From positions 1-13,205 of the forward strand of contig LIHJ01000045.1 in NCBI GenBank assembly GCA_001399805.1: DNA of 13,205 nt. Reading direction: 5' to 3'. The stretch comes from Candidatus Bathyarchaeota archaeon BA1. Its GTDB lineage: Archaea; Thermoproteota; Bathyarchaeia; Bathyarchaeales; Bathyarchaeaceae. The translations under genes were made by a program, and so were the position numbers. The notes under the pieces are model-generated. The model searched no databases. It worked only from the letters and a program-made list of their open reading frames with translations, and had not been told where the DNA came from. Shown piece after piece: positions 7,117-13,205 of this stretch. Numbering within the stretch: position 1 is the stretch's first letter; each line of letters opens with the position of its first letter.

Positions 7117-7545
7117 TTACGAGATCTTCGGTAGTCTGGTTATTCCTTCTATTTTCTCAAAGTCCTCATCAAAAGAGTAAATTTCGGCTATGCCGCTTAA
7201 TCTCATAGCCTCTACCGCCAGGGCGTTGTTTGGATCCAATTTTAAGTCACCACCCAACTCTGTCGCCGCAAAGTACATTTCCCTGTTAACGCCGAGTATC
7301 TTAACATTGTCAAGCATAAATATGCCGAGAACCATATAGACTAGGTGCTCCAGTGGCATGGCTCGCTTGAGAATATTGACAGCCTCAGATATTTGCACAA
7401 CCGTTGTCGTCACTTCTATCTCCCCCTTATTTATCCCGCTGATGACCTCCTTGGCTCCCTCCTTCATAAACTTCTCTCTCTGGGTAAGTTGCCTCCTCGG
7501 CTTATAATAGGCATAAACAAATATGTTTGCGTCTAAGAACTTCAT
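7117..7545 (-). CDS. vapC: VapC-type PIN-domain toxin
   Basis: A 142-residue PIN-domain ribonuclease, the toxin half of a type II toxin-antitoxin pair; VapC proteins cut specific RNAs, usually tRNA or rRNA, in a magnesium-dependent way. The acidic residues expected in PIN domains are visible: Asp5 in MKFLDANIF, Glu54 in QISEAVN, Asp104 in LDPNNALAVEAM and Asp126/Asp128 in SFDEDF. Length is normal. Its ATG overlaps the antitoxin stop by four bases (ATGA, 7542-7545), so the two are translationally coupled and the toxin is made only after its antitoxin. No cleavage target can be read from sequence. The Asp104 region has Asn where many VapCs have DALI/DAL-type sequence, a mild departure. It sits between decayed regions, a common place for such modules. 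Confidence 0.85.
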   Translation of the reverse strand: MKFLDANIFVYAYYKPRRQLTQREKFMKEGAKEVISGINKGEIEVTTTVVQISEAVNILKRAMPLEHLVYMVLGIFMLDNVKILGVNREMYFAATELGGDLKLDPNNALAVEAMRLSGIAEIYSFDEDFEKIEGITRLPKIS

Positions 7546-7799
7546 TCGCCACCCTCGTAAAACGCCTTTTCAAACTCCCTCCAACTCTCGATAGCCTCCA
7601 CGCCCAAATCAACTTCATCAAAGAACTCGGTGAGGTCAACCTTACGCTTAGGAAGAATCTTCAAGTACCCCCTCCGCTTAACAACATAAACCTCCCGAGC
7701 CTCCGCAATCTCAGATTCACGCCAATCAGCGGGCAGAATGAGCCGCCCCTGATGATCCACTTTTCTGGTTTCTACTCCTATTTTCAAATTTTTCACCAA
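7542..7799 (-). CDS. vapB: VapB-type antitoxin with AbrB/SpoVT-like DNA-binding domain
   Basis: An 85-residue antitoxin upstream of vapC. Residues about 8-52 form an AbrB-like swapped-hairpin domain: KVDHQGRLILPADWRES matches the family's typical K-x-D-x-x-GR-x-x-LP-x-x-R pattern. The acidic, helical C-terminal part (FFDEVDLGVEAIES and on) is expected to wrap the PIN toxin and block its active site. The N-terminal domain normally binds the operon's own promoter, so autorepression is likely. The start is uncertain: TTG at 7797-7799 or the GTG one codon later (7794-7796), with no ATG available and no clear ribosome binding site, which fits a leaderless transcript from the TATA-like box near 7825. 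The gene ends in TGA within the ATGA overlap; a TAG follows two codons later in frame. Confidence 0.83.
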   Translation of the reverse strand: MVKNLKIGVETRKVDHQGRLILPADWRESEIAEAREVYVVKRRGYLKILPKRKVDLTEFFDEVDLGVEAIESWREFEKAFYEGGE

Positions 7800-7821
7800 A
7801 AATAATTTATAACAACCATAA

Positions 7822-7829
7822 ATATAAAA
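7822..7829 (-). promoter_or_regulatory. Probable vapBC TATA box
   Basis: On the minus strand TTTATATT lies about 26 bases before the vapB start, where an archaeal TATA box would place transcription at or next to the start codon. A second AT-rich run (TTATAAATTATTT) lies between it and the gene and could be part of an operator. Confidence 0.4.
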
Positions 7830-7859
7830 GTTACTCCAGAAGAGCTCGCATTAACTAAA

Positions 7860-8160
7860 CCCTAGCAACAGCCGCCATCATACCCGAACAGAAGCAAAAT
7901 TAAGAATAACTTGAAATTCAATTAACCGCCATCAGGTTGAATTTATCAATGCTGAGAGATGATATCCACAGGAGTAAAGACCAGCTTATTGGAGCCTCAA
8001 ATTACCTCCCTATAATTGTCATTGCTGGACTAAGATGTTTCTTAATTACTGGATGGGGTCTATGCCCGCCTTCGAATCGTATAAAACACTGTAGGCGAGA
8101 TCATGACCTACACGAGGGGAGGTTCTTCATAAGAAGAACAAGAGGGTAATGGCGTTCCCA
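7860..8160. other. Gene-poor stretch, no supportable feature
   Basis: Short open stretches occur on both strands (for example a 70-codon plus frame at 7937-8149, and minus-strand pieces reading VGHDLAYSVLYDSKA and RFEGGHRPHPVIKKHL), but none has a start signal, family match or consistent frame. Given the remnants on either side this is probably decayed coding DNA. Confidence 0.3.
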
Positions 8161-8647
8161 CTACGCAAGTAGTTCTTCTAAGATCTCCTCGGCCTCATTT
8201 CTTTCTTTTAATCTTTAATGATGAGTTTTCCGGTGAGAAACACGCTAACCTCTTTGCCCTTGTATCTGCACTTTGTTAAGACCCTTGAGAACGTTTGTTC
8301 AATGTCACATTTCTCAAGGATTCTTTTCACGGACTCGTCTTTTTTGGCATATCTCAGGATGACGATGAAGTCCCCTCCCTCCCCGCATGCCTCCTCGATT
8401 CTGCTCATGTATTCTTCTAGCAATTTGCTCCACTCCTCCTCTTCTAAGGCGTGCTTCTCCTCAAACGTTAATTCGCCCGACTTCACGGATGGTACGCCAC
8501 CCACCTCATCCGCGATGTCCTTCCAAGAAATCTTCCAAGCGTCCTCCATCTTCTACCCTTGACCATCTCGGTTGAGATGCTGGCGGTTGCAATGTTGGCT
8601 GCACAACCATAGCTTTCGAAGGTTGCCGTTAGAAGCAGTTCGGGCTT
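8161..8647 (-). pseudogene. Truncated, frameshifted NifU/IscU-like Fe-S scaffold gene with C-terminal extension
   Basis: Three frames join into one product. Frame 1 (8647 to about 8553) reads PELLLTATFESYGCAA, NIATASISTEMVKG, the first conserved Cys region of NifU/IscU scaffolds (F-x-x-GC, EMVKGK). It should continue as MEDAWKISWKDIADE, VGGVPSVK, which is in the next frame (ATG at 8547-8549), so one base is missing near 8550. That second frame is open for 113 codons to 8208, then stops early; skipping one base restores LKERNEAEEILEELLA with its stop at 8161. The NifU N-terminus with its first cysteine is absent, and after VGGVPSVK the usual HCS-LA motif is replaced by a charged helical region and a part ending EVSVFLTGKLIIKD. 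That extension is unassigned; it may be a second gene fused by deletion. Taken alone the 113-codon frame would be misnamed hypothetical. Confidence 0.75.
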
Positions 8648-8655
8648 AGATGTAC

Positions 8656-9022
8656 TTAAATAGAGGTATGGTTATTTGACTCTGTTTCGCCAGAGGTAAA
8701 GTTTATCTCCTCAGGTGAAGATGCCCCAATGTACTCACTCACTTGCTGAGAAGCCTTCTGAATCGTCTCATAAGCCATCCACCCGGGTTTGTGAGTCACT
8801 GTTGGATTGCCCATATGCCCTCTCAGAGAAGTATGGAATCATCGCCTCAACTATTTCCATCGGTACAGCATTGGAGTTCTCCAAGTCCAGGTAAACTTCT
8901 CGTTCAATCCCCTCATGAGCCCTGATTAAATCCTCGACGCTCTCAAACATAACGGAATCCTCTCGTGGGATATTCGGCAATCGCATAACTCTGTCATAAG
9001 TCTCGCAATTATACATTTCCAT
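8656..9022 (-). pseudogene. N-terminal fragment of a NifS/IscS-like cysteine desulfurase
   Basis: The first 84 codons contain REVYLDLENSNAVPM then EIVEAMIPYFSERAYG, the N-terminus of a class V aminotransferase-family cysteine desulfurase. A frameshift at about 8809-8812 (GGGC where GGC would keep frame) moves the continuation NPTVTHKPGWMAYE, TIQKASQQVSEYIG, EEINFTSGETESNN into the next frame. The conserved TSG-TE-NN motif is the last recognisable part; a TAA follows at 8656-8658. The remaining roughly 300 residues, with PLP lysine and catalytic cysteine, are gone. Immediately downstream lies a NifU remnant lacking its start, so a single deletion of about 1.1 kb of an original nifS-nifU pair explains both ends. 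Start ATG at 9020-9022, or an internal Met before FESVEDLIRAHEG. Confidence 0.8.
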
Positions 9023-9137
9023 TAATGGTACAATTCTACAGCACCCATTATTTTGGAAACTTGGAACAATGAGGTACTAGAAGCTATCAGCATATTTTGA
9101 CGCAGGAAGCGTGAAGGGATGCGGACAATTGAATGTT

Positions 9138-9157
9138 GAAAAAAAGATTATTTTTTC
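9138..9157. other. AT hairpin upstream of the uracil-DNA glycosylase gene
   Basis: GAAAAAA (9138-9144) pairs perfectly with TTTTTTC (9151-9157) around a 6-base loop. The T-run could end transcripts arriving from the left on the plus strand. The rest of 9023-9276 has no gene; a TATA-like ATTTTAA at 9231-9237 lies about 40 bases before the next start. Confidence 0.3.
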
Positions 9158-9276
9158 TACGTTCAGTGCTCTGAAGACACAGATAAGCATCGCTCAGAAG
9201 CCACTCAAGGTTAGGGTATCTCCAAGCTAAATTTTAAGGGCAGCAAGAGACCATTGAATTAAACGGTTAGATCACC

Positions 9277-9867
9277 ATGTCTAAACAAGACCGTATGGGA
9301 GCTGTTGAGGCTGAGATTAGGGCTTGCCACAAGTGTGACCTATCGAGGAGTCGCCGAAATGCCGTTCCTGGGGAAGGAAACCTCGACGCTGTCGTGATGT
9401 TCATAGGAGAGGCGCCAGGCTATTGGGAAGACATAAAGGGAAGACCCTTCGTTGGTGCCGCAGGCAGGCTTCTCGACGAGATGCTGTCAAAGATTGGGCT
9501 CTCAAGAGGTGCAGTGTACATTGCCAACATTTTAAAGTGTCGCCCTCCGGAAAACCGTGACCCACTCCCGATTGAGGAGGAGGCTTGTACCCCATTTTTG
9601 GATCAGCAGATCGGAATCATCAAGCCAAAGTTTATTATGACCCTCGGAAGGCACTCAGCCTCCTACATCCTTTCTAAGGCAGGCTTTGAAATCGCTGAGG
9701 GCATCACAAAACTTCGCGGGAGGGTGTATGAGGCCAATCTTTGGGGCACTAAGGTTTTCATTATCCCCACGTATCATCCAGCAGCCGCCCTGTACAACAT
9801 AAAGTATAGGGATGAGCTGGAAGGCGATTTCCAGCTTTTGAGATTGGAACTGGAAAGGCGCAGATAA
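9277..9867 (+). CDS. udg: Type-4 uracil-DNA glycosylase (4Fe-4S)
   Basis: A 196-residue family 4 uracil-DNA glycosylase, which removes uracil arising from cytosine deamination and starts base excision repair. The four cluster cysteines are present: Cys17 and Cys20 (ACHKCDL), Cys88 (NILKCRPP) and Cys104 (EEACTPFL). The catalytic motif GEAPGYWEDIKGRPFVG (44-60) and the second motif TYHPAAAL (165-172, with His167 facing the uracil) are intact, as is the NILKCRPPENRDP segment typical of thermophile UDGa proteins. Length is normal. The ATG at 9277 follows GGTTAGATCACC, which has only a weak ribosome binding site, consistent with a short leader from the TATA-like sequence near 9234. The gene is alone in its transcription unit as far as can be seen, and would also counter uracil in heat-deaminated DNA. 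Confidence 0.95.
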   Translation: MSKQDRMGAVEAEIRACHKCDLSRSRRNAVPGEGNLDAVVMFIGEAPGYWEDIKGRPFVGAAGRLLDEMLSKIGLSRGAVYIANILKCRPPENRDPLPIEEEACTPFLDQQIGIIKPKFIMTLGRHSASYILSKAGFEIAEGITKLRGRVYEANLWGTKVFIIPTYHPAAALYNIKYRDELEGDFQLLRLELERRR

Positions 9868-10111
9868 CGGCTGGTTTTATGGCCTACGTGTATGCGCAAA
9901 GACAAAGAAAAGGACTTGTCCCTGCTTTGTCAATAATAAAATAAATTATTTGTTGTTAACCACCACAGAGCTAAACATTATCGCCTCACCACTTTGACCC
10001 TTAATTGGCTCTCCCAATTCTCCGCTATTCCAATGGTGTAGCCTTCCCAGGCTGGTATTTTTTCCGAACCTTTAATTTAAGTACTGACCACATTAACGTG
10101 AGGAACATTCT
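9868..10111. other. Intergenic, possible minus-strand scrap
   Basis: The AT-rich part around 9935-9955 (AATAATAAAATAAATTATTTG) sits at the glycosylase gene's 3' end and may terminate it. On the minus strand 9996-10085 gives about 30 open codons reading IPAWEGYTIGIAENWE, SQLRVKVVRR, unrecognised and possibly chance. The plus strand carries GTGAGG at 10098-10103 as ribosome binding site for the next gene and TTTAATTTA near 10072 as a possible TATA box. Confidence 0.3.
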
Positions 10112-11215
10112 TTGTTTGCGGGACCTAAACCGGTATATGAAGACCCATTTTATAACTACAAATCGGTAAGAATAAGAAATAATAAAATAACTAAGATAGG
10201 TATTAATGAGCTCTCGAGCAATTTTTACGTTTATTTGGAAGAGAGTTTTAGAAAGAAGCTCTTTGAACAAGCTATTTATGTTTTGGGAGATGAAAAGGCT
10301 TTAGCAAGATTACTTGGAGTTTGTATTGACACGATAACTATACTCAAGAGGGGTAGATATTTCGGAGGAAGAGAATTTGACAAAGCCTTCATGAATGTTA
10401 AATTTCTGAGAAAAATGCTAAAATTGACTAATGTTTCTATTTCAGAAGTAGAAAGCTCTGTGACTTTATTGAGGGGCAAAAGTGGGAGAGTTTTTCGTAT
10501 AAGCTTACCTATACGAGTTAACGAAAACATAGCGTCATTATTAGGTCATTCGTTTGGAGATGGGGGCATAGATCACGATTTCGCGTTTAAATATGTTAAC
10601 AAGGAACCTAGGTTGCTAGAAAGGGTTCAAGCAGCTACCAAAAGTATATTCAATGATATTGAAGCTAAAGTGTATTTTAAAGCTAACATGGGCGAACTTC
10701 GTTACGAGTATAAATATCCCGCTGTTGTAGGACACATATTACATATATTGGGAGCCCCCGTTGGCAGTAAGGTAAAGCAAGAAATCGATATTCCTAAGTG
10801 GTTATTTTTAAGCTCTAAAACTATTAGAACTAGTTTTATTCGTTCTATTTATGATGATGAATCAACGGTCAATGTTAGTGGTAAAAGCATCCACACAGGC
10901 TTTAGCAGACTCACAAGTTTAAAGGGTTTTCTTATAAAATTTTTGACTTCGCTTAAAATGCTTTTGCGCACTTTGACTATAGTAACAAGTGAAATATTCT
11001 TTATGCAAAAATACCAAGACAAACTAGATGAGGAAAGAACTAAATACGGTTTTTGTATAAGCAGTTACGAAAATTTAGAAAAATTTCAAAGGGAAATAGG
11101 ATTCTTTCATCCACAAAAACAAGAAAGATTAGGAGATTCGCTTAGGAACTATACTTCCATCGGTATCCAATTAAAAGACCAGCAAACCGTAAAAGGGCAT
11201 AAAAAGCGTAGTTAG
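10112..11215 (+). CDS. Free-standing LAGLIDADG homing endonuclease
   Basis: A 367-residue protein with two LAGLIDADG motifs: ASLLGHSFGDGG (141-152, acidic Asp150) and TSFIRSIYDDEST (240-252, Asp248/Asp249). These form the two halves of a homing endonuclease active site that cuts long asymmetric DNA targets. Residues about 50-95 (LGDEKALARLLGV, CIDTITILKRG) look like a helix-turn-helix DNA-binding region. The C-terminal EIGFFHPQKQERL is typical of archaeal members. There is no intein splice-block pattern and the ORF has its own start, so it is free-standing or intron-derived. The start is TTG at 10112, the only candidate after the upstream TAA at 10094-10096, with GTGAGG about 8 bases before. 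The gene is visibly more AT-rich than both neighbours, a sign of recent transfer. It lies 15 bases upstream of the next gene. Confidence 0.8.
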   Translation: MFAGPKPVYEDPFYNYKSVRIRNNKITKIGINELSSNFYVYLEESFRKKLFEQAIYVLGDEKALARLLGVCIDTITILKRGRYFGGREFDKAFMNVKFLRKMLKLTNVSISEVESSVTLLRGKSGRVFRISLPIRVNENIASLLGHSFGDGGIDHDFAFKYVNKEPRLLERVQAATKSIFNDIEAKVYFKANMGELRYEYKYPAVVGHILHILGAPVGSKVKQEIDIPKWLFLSSKTIRTSFIRSIYDDESTVNVSGKSIHTGFSRLTSLKGFLIKFLTSLKMLLRTLTIVTSEIFFMQKYQDKLDEERTKYGFCISSYENLEKFQREIGFFHPQKQERLGDSLRNYTSIGIQLKDQQTVKGHKKRS

Positions 11216-11230
11216 TGGAGAAGTGATTTC

Positions 11231-12016
11231 TTGCTCATTAAACCTAAAATTGTGCCTAAGCACTTGATTTCGCAGCTTCAGCTTCAGGTGGGTAAAGCGA
11301 AAATTCCAAGAATACTTCTTGGAACCTCCGTGTTTATTGGGGCGGGTCAATTTGGGAGGAGAGCCCAGCTCTATTACAACTTCTTTTACGAGAACCCAAG
11401 AAACATTGTGAAGATCATTTGTAAGGCGGTGGACCTTGGAGTCATGGGTGTCCAAGCCCTCCCTTCTCTAACGATCTTTGGGGCGTTGAAGGTTGTGGAA
11501 AGGGAGCTGAAGGAGAGGTTGACCATTGTGGGAACCATAGGGCCTGACGATCCCTCAAATGACATTCGTGATTTTCAAGGCTTCAACACGGTTGCCATGC
11601 TTTTGCACGCAGAAATTACCGATAGGAGAGACCCAAGAAAAATCTCGGAGTTGCTGAATAAGGTGCACGCAGCAAATTGCCTCGCTGGTTTGGCCACCCA
11701 TAAGCCTCTCTCCACGTTAAATTGGCTCCTCAAAAACGGTCTGGACATCGACCTGCTCATGCTTCCCTTTAATCAATTGGGCATGTTCATGGATGCCAGC
11801 CCCGTTAAGGTTGCGGGGGTAATTAAGAGGCTTGGCAAACCCATTATTGGAAAGAAGGTCTTGGCCGCTGGTTATCTTCCACCTCAAGACGCGCTAACCT
11901 ATGTGGCTCAGCTTGGGTGCATCGACGTCGTGGCGCTTGGAATAGCCTCTGAAGAAGAGGCAAGGGAAACCCTATCCGCCGCCACCACGGCATTTTCAGG
12001 AAGGATCAGCGCTTAA
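11231..12016 (+). CDS. Conserved archaeal protein, TIM-barrel (aldo/keto reductase-like) fold likely
   Basis: A 261-residue cytoplasmic protein without signal peptide or membrane segment. Alternating strand-helix units run through the sequence: IPRILLGTSVFIGAG, GVMGVQALPSLTIFG, RLTIVGTIGPDDPS, TVAMLLHAEITD, NCLAGLATHKPL, IDLLMLPFNQLG, KPIIGKKVLAAGYLPP, CIDVVALGIASEEEA. This eight-fold rhythm and the final VVALGIAS-EEEA-ET pattern resemble TIM-barrel proteins of the aldo/keto reductase type, but I see no complete catalytic Tyr-Lys-His-Asp set and cannot name a reaction. The start is TTG at 11231 with GGAG 10 bases upstream; no ATG gives a better N-terminus. GC content resembles the older genes rather than the LAGLIDADG gene just before it. 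It converges on the thrS remnant. Confidence 0.72.
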   Translation: MLIKPKIVPKHLISQLQLQVGKAKIPRILLGTSVFIGAGQFGRRAQLYYNFFYENPRNIVKIICKAVDLGVMGVQALPSLTIFGALKVVERELKERLTIVGTIGPDDPSNDIRDFQGFNTVAMLLHAEITDRRDPRKISELLNKVHAANCLAGLATHKPLSTLNWLLKNGLDIDLLMLPFNQLGMFMDASPVKVAGVIKRLGKPIIGKKVLAAGYLPPQDALTYVAQLGCIDVVALGIASEEEARETLSAATTAFSGRISA

Positions 12017-12268
12017 CTCCACGGCTGTCTGTGAAGAGGGTGGCTGAAGTAATGGTAGTATGAAAGTAGGACGTTAACACGGTTTATGCAGAACCAGATA
12101 AGTTCTTCCATGGTTAGCTCTCTTGAAGGATAAGAGGGAGTATAAACTAATGTTGTGCCGACCCACATCGTTATACTCATCCTCCTTCGACGTAGATACC
12201 CCAGATACAAACCATCCTGCCTCTTTAGCCGTGCGACAAATCTCTATCGTAGAGCCACATCCTTAACC
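12017..12268. other. Convergent intergenic region
   Basis: The gap between the 3' ends of the TIM-barrel gene and thrS. A 65-codon minus frame (12013-12210) has an upstream GGAGG and reads GTTLVYTPSYPSREL, TMEELIWFC, but it has no family match and overlaps the neighbour's end, so it is left as a doubtful ORF. CTCTCTT at 12118-12124 can pair with AAGAGGG at 12132-12138 as an imperfect hairpin. Confidence 0.3.
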
Positions 12269-13205
12269 TCAAGACCTAAATTGTCGGAGTATCTTAACAA
12301 GTTCTTTGATGGTAAGTGAACCTAATTCTTTGCGTCCATGCTTTCTTATAGATATAGTGTTGGATTCTGCTTCTCGTTTTCCGCATAACGCTATGTATGG
12401 AATTTTTTGGGTTTCAGCTTCCCTTATCTTATAGTTAATAGTTGAGGAGCTTTCATCGAGTTCTGACCTTATTCCAAAAGAAGATAGTTTCTTATGGACC
12501 TCTCTGGCGTAGCAGGTATATTTATCGCTGATAGGTAGAACTCTCACTTGAGTCGGGGCTAACCATGTGGGAAAGTTCCCTTTATAGTGCTCGATTAAGA
12601 TTTCGAAGAAGCGTTCAATAGAACCAAGTAAAGCTCTATGAATCATTAAGGGTCTATGCTCTTCACCGTCAGACCCTATATAAGTTAGGTCAAATCGTTT
12701 TGGTAAGTTGAAGTCGAATTGGATTGTAGAGCATTGTCATTCTCTTCCATACGCGTCTACGATCTTCATGTCAATCTTTGGTCCATAAAATACCGCTTCT
12801 CCTCTTATTTCACTATACGGAATATTCTTCCCCTCAAGAGCTTTAGCCAAGGCGTTCTGTGCTGATTTCCATTCATTCTTTGAACCCATATATCTCTCAG
12901 GCTTGTGTGGGTCTCTGGTTGAAAGCTCCACCTTATATTCCGTGAATCCCAGTCTTTTTATGATGCATTCCGTAAGAACTAAGACTTTTGGTATCTCTTC
13001 GACGATTTGTTCAGGGGTACAAAAGATGTGGGCATCATCTTGGGTAAATCCTCTTACCCGAAGTAAGCCATGTAGGGTTCCGGATCGCTCGTATCGGTAG
13101 ACGGTTCCCCATTCCGCGTACCTGATGGGAAGTTCCTTGTAGCTTCTTGGCCTGGACTTGTATATTTGGATGTGGAAGGGGCAGCTCATTGGTTTAACTG
13201 CGTAG
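12269..13205 (-). pseudogene. thrS: Threonyl-tRNA synthetase, 3' part, with in-frame TGA
   Basis: The catalytic core end and anticodon-binding domain of ThrRS, which charges tRNA-Thr. The frame is open to the right edge, so the 5' part lies outside. Visible: KPMSCPFH with a zinc-binding Cys, [15 protein letters not shown] (motif 2, zinc His), [38 protein letters not shown] (motif 3) and the anticodon domain from FPTWLAPTQVRVLPIS. One codon breaks it: TGA at 12737-12739 falls between DAYGRE and QCSTIQFDF, where ThrRS normally has Trp (RxWQ-x-STIQ). Everything on both sides is in the same frame and conserved, so this is one G-to-A change, a read error, or a recoded UGA. Left unrepaired it leaves a 5' part ending at 12737 and a 125-codon frame from an internal ATG (12644-12646). 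The natural stop is also TGA, with TAA two codons later. Confidence 0.88.

Noticed and set aside
8040..8110. TTCGAAT near 8070 as a possible tRNA T-loop
   Set aside because: The flanking bases do not pair into a T stem and no acceptor or anticodon arm can be drawn.
7960..8160. Minus-strand string VGHDLAYSVLYDSKA resembling a sugar-nucleotide epimerase tail
   Set aside because: About 20 codons only, bounded by stops, and the match is loose; likely chance or unrecognisable debris.
10112..11215. LAGLIDADG ORF as an intein inside a host gene
   Set aside because: No block A, B, F or G splice residues, an in-frame stop just upstream, and no extein halves on either side.
12013..12210. 65-codon minus-strand ORF with an upstream GGAGG
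   Set aside because: No recognisable family, overlaps the neighbouring gene's 3' end, and the spacing to either Met is poor.

Overview
The window looks archaeal, probably a thermoproteotal or Bathyarchaeia-like lineage. This rests on family resemblance only: a short ThiC, a type-4 uracil-DNA glycosylase, a VapBC pair, intein and LAGLIDADG elements, TATA-like boxes a few tens of bases from starts, and TTG starts. No rRNA or tRNA gene was recognised, so lineage is an inference.

Layout. Positions 1-309 (-) hold the decayed 3' part of a membrane-anchored surface protein (Ig-like strand, transmembrane segment, basic tail) broken over three frames. Then come a class III aminotransferase (+) and ThiC (-). 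From about 3300 to 3870 is a graveyard of minus-strand scraps: a TnpB-like tail, a 4-hydroxybutyryl-CoA dehydratase (AbfD/HpaB family) piece and an unidentified piece. Next is a SufS-type cysteine desulfurase (+) carrying a 482-residue intein placed just before its PLP lysine. After a weak plus-strand remnant comes a vapB-vapC operon (-). Positions 8161-9022 (-) are the collapsed remains of a nifS-nifU pair: the start of NifS, a deletion, then the later part of NifU followed by an unassigned C-terminal domain, with at least three frameshifts. On the right are a type-4 uracil-DNA glycosylase, a free-standing LAGLIDADG endonuclease and a conserved TIM-barrel-like protein (all +), then the 3' part of threonyl-tRNA synthetase (-), which runs off the right edge and is cut by one in-frame TGA exactly where a conserved Trp is expected.

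How the parts relate. The intact genes are mostly single housekeeping functions (thiamin pyrimidine synthesis, cysteine desulfuration, uracil repair, threonine charging) separated by decaying DNA and selfish elements. A sulfur-mobilising SufS is intact but intein-dependent, while a second NifS/NifU set is dead; this suggests loss of one Fe-S assembly route, although sufBCD are not in the window. The number of single-base frameshifts, plus the TGA in an essential gene, means assembly quality should be checked before reading too much biology into them. I found no CRISPR array, insertion-sequence ends or new defence system.
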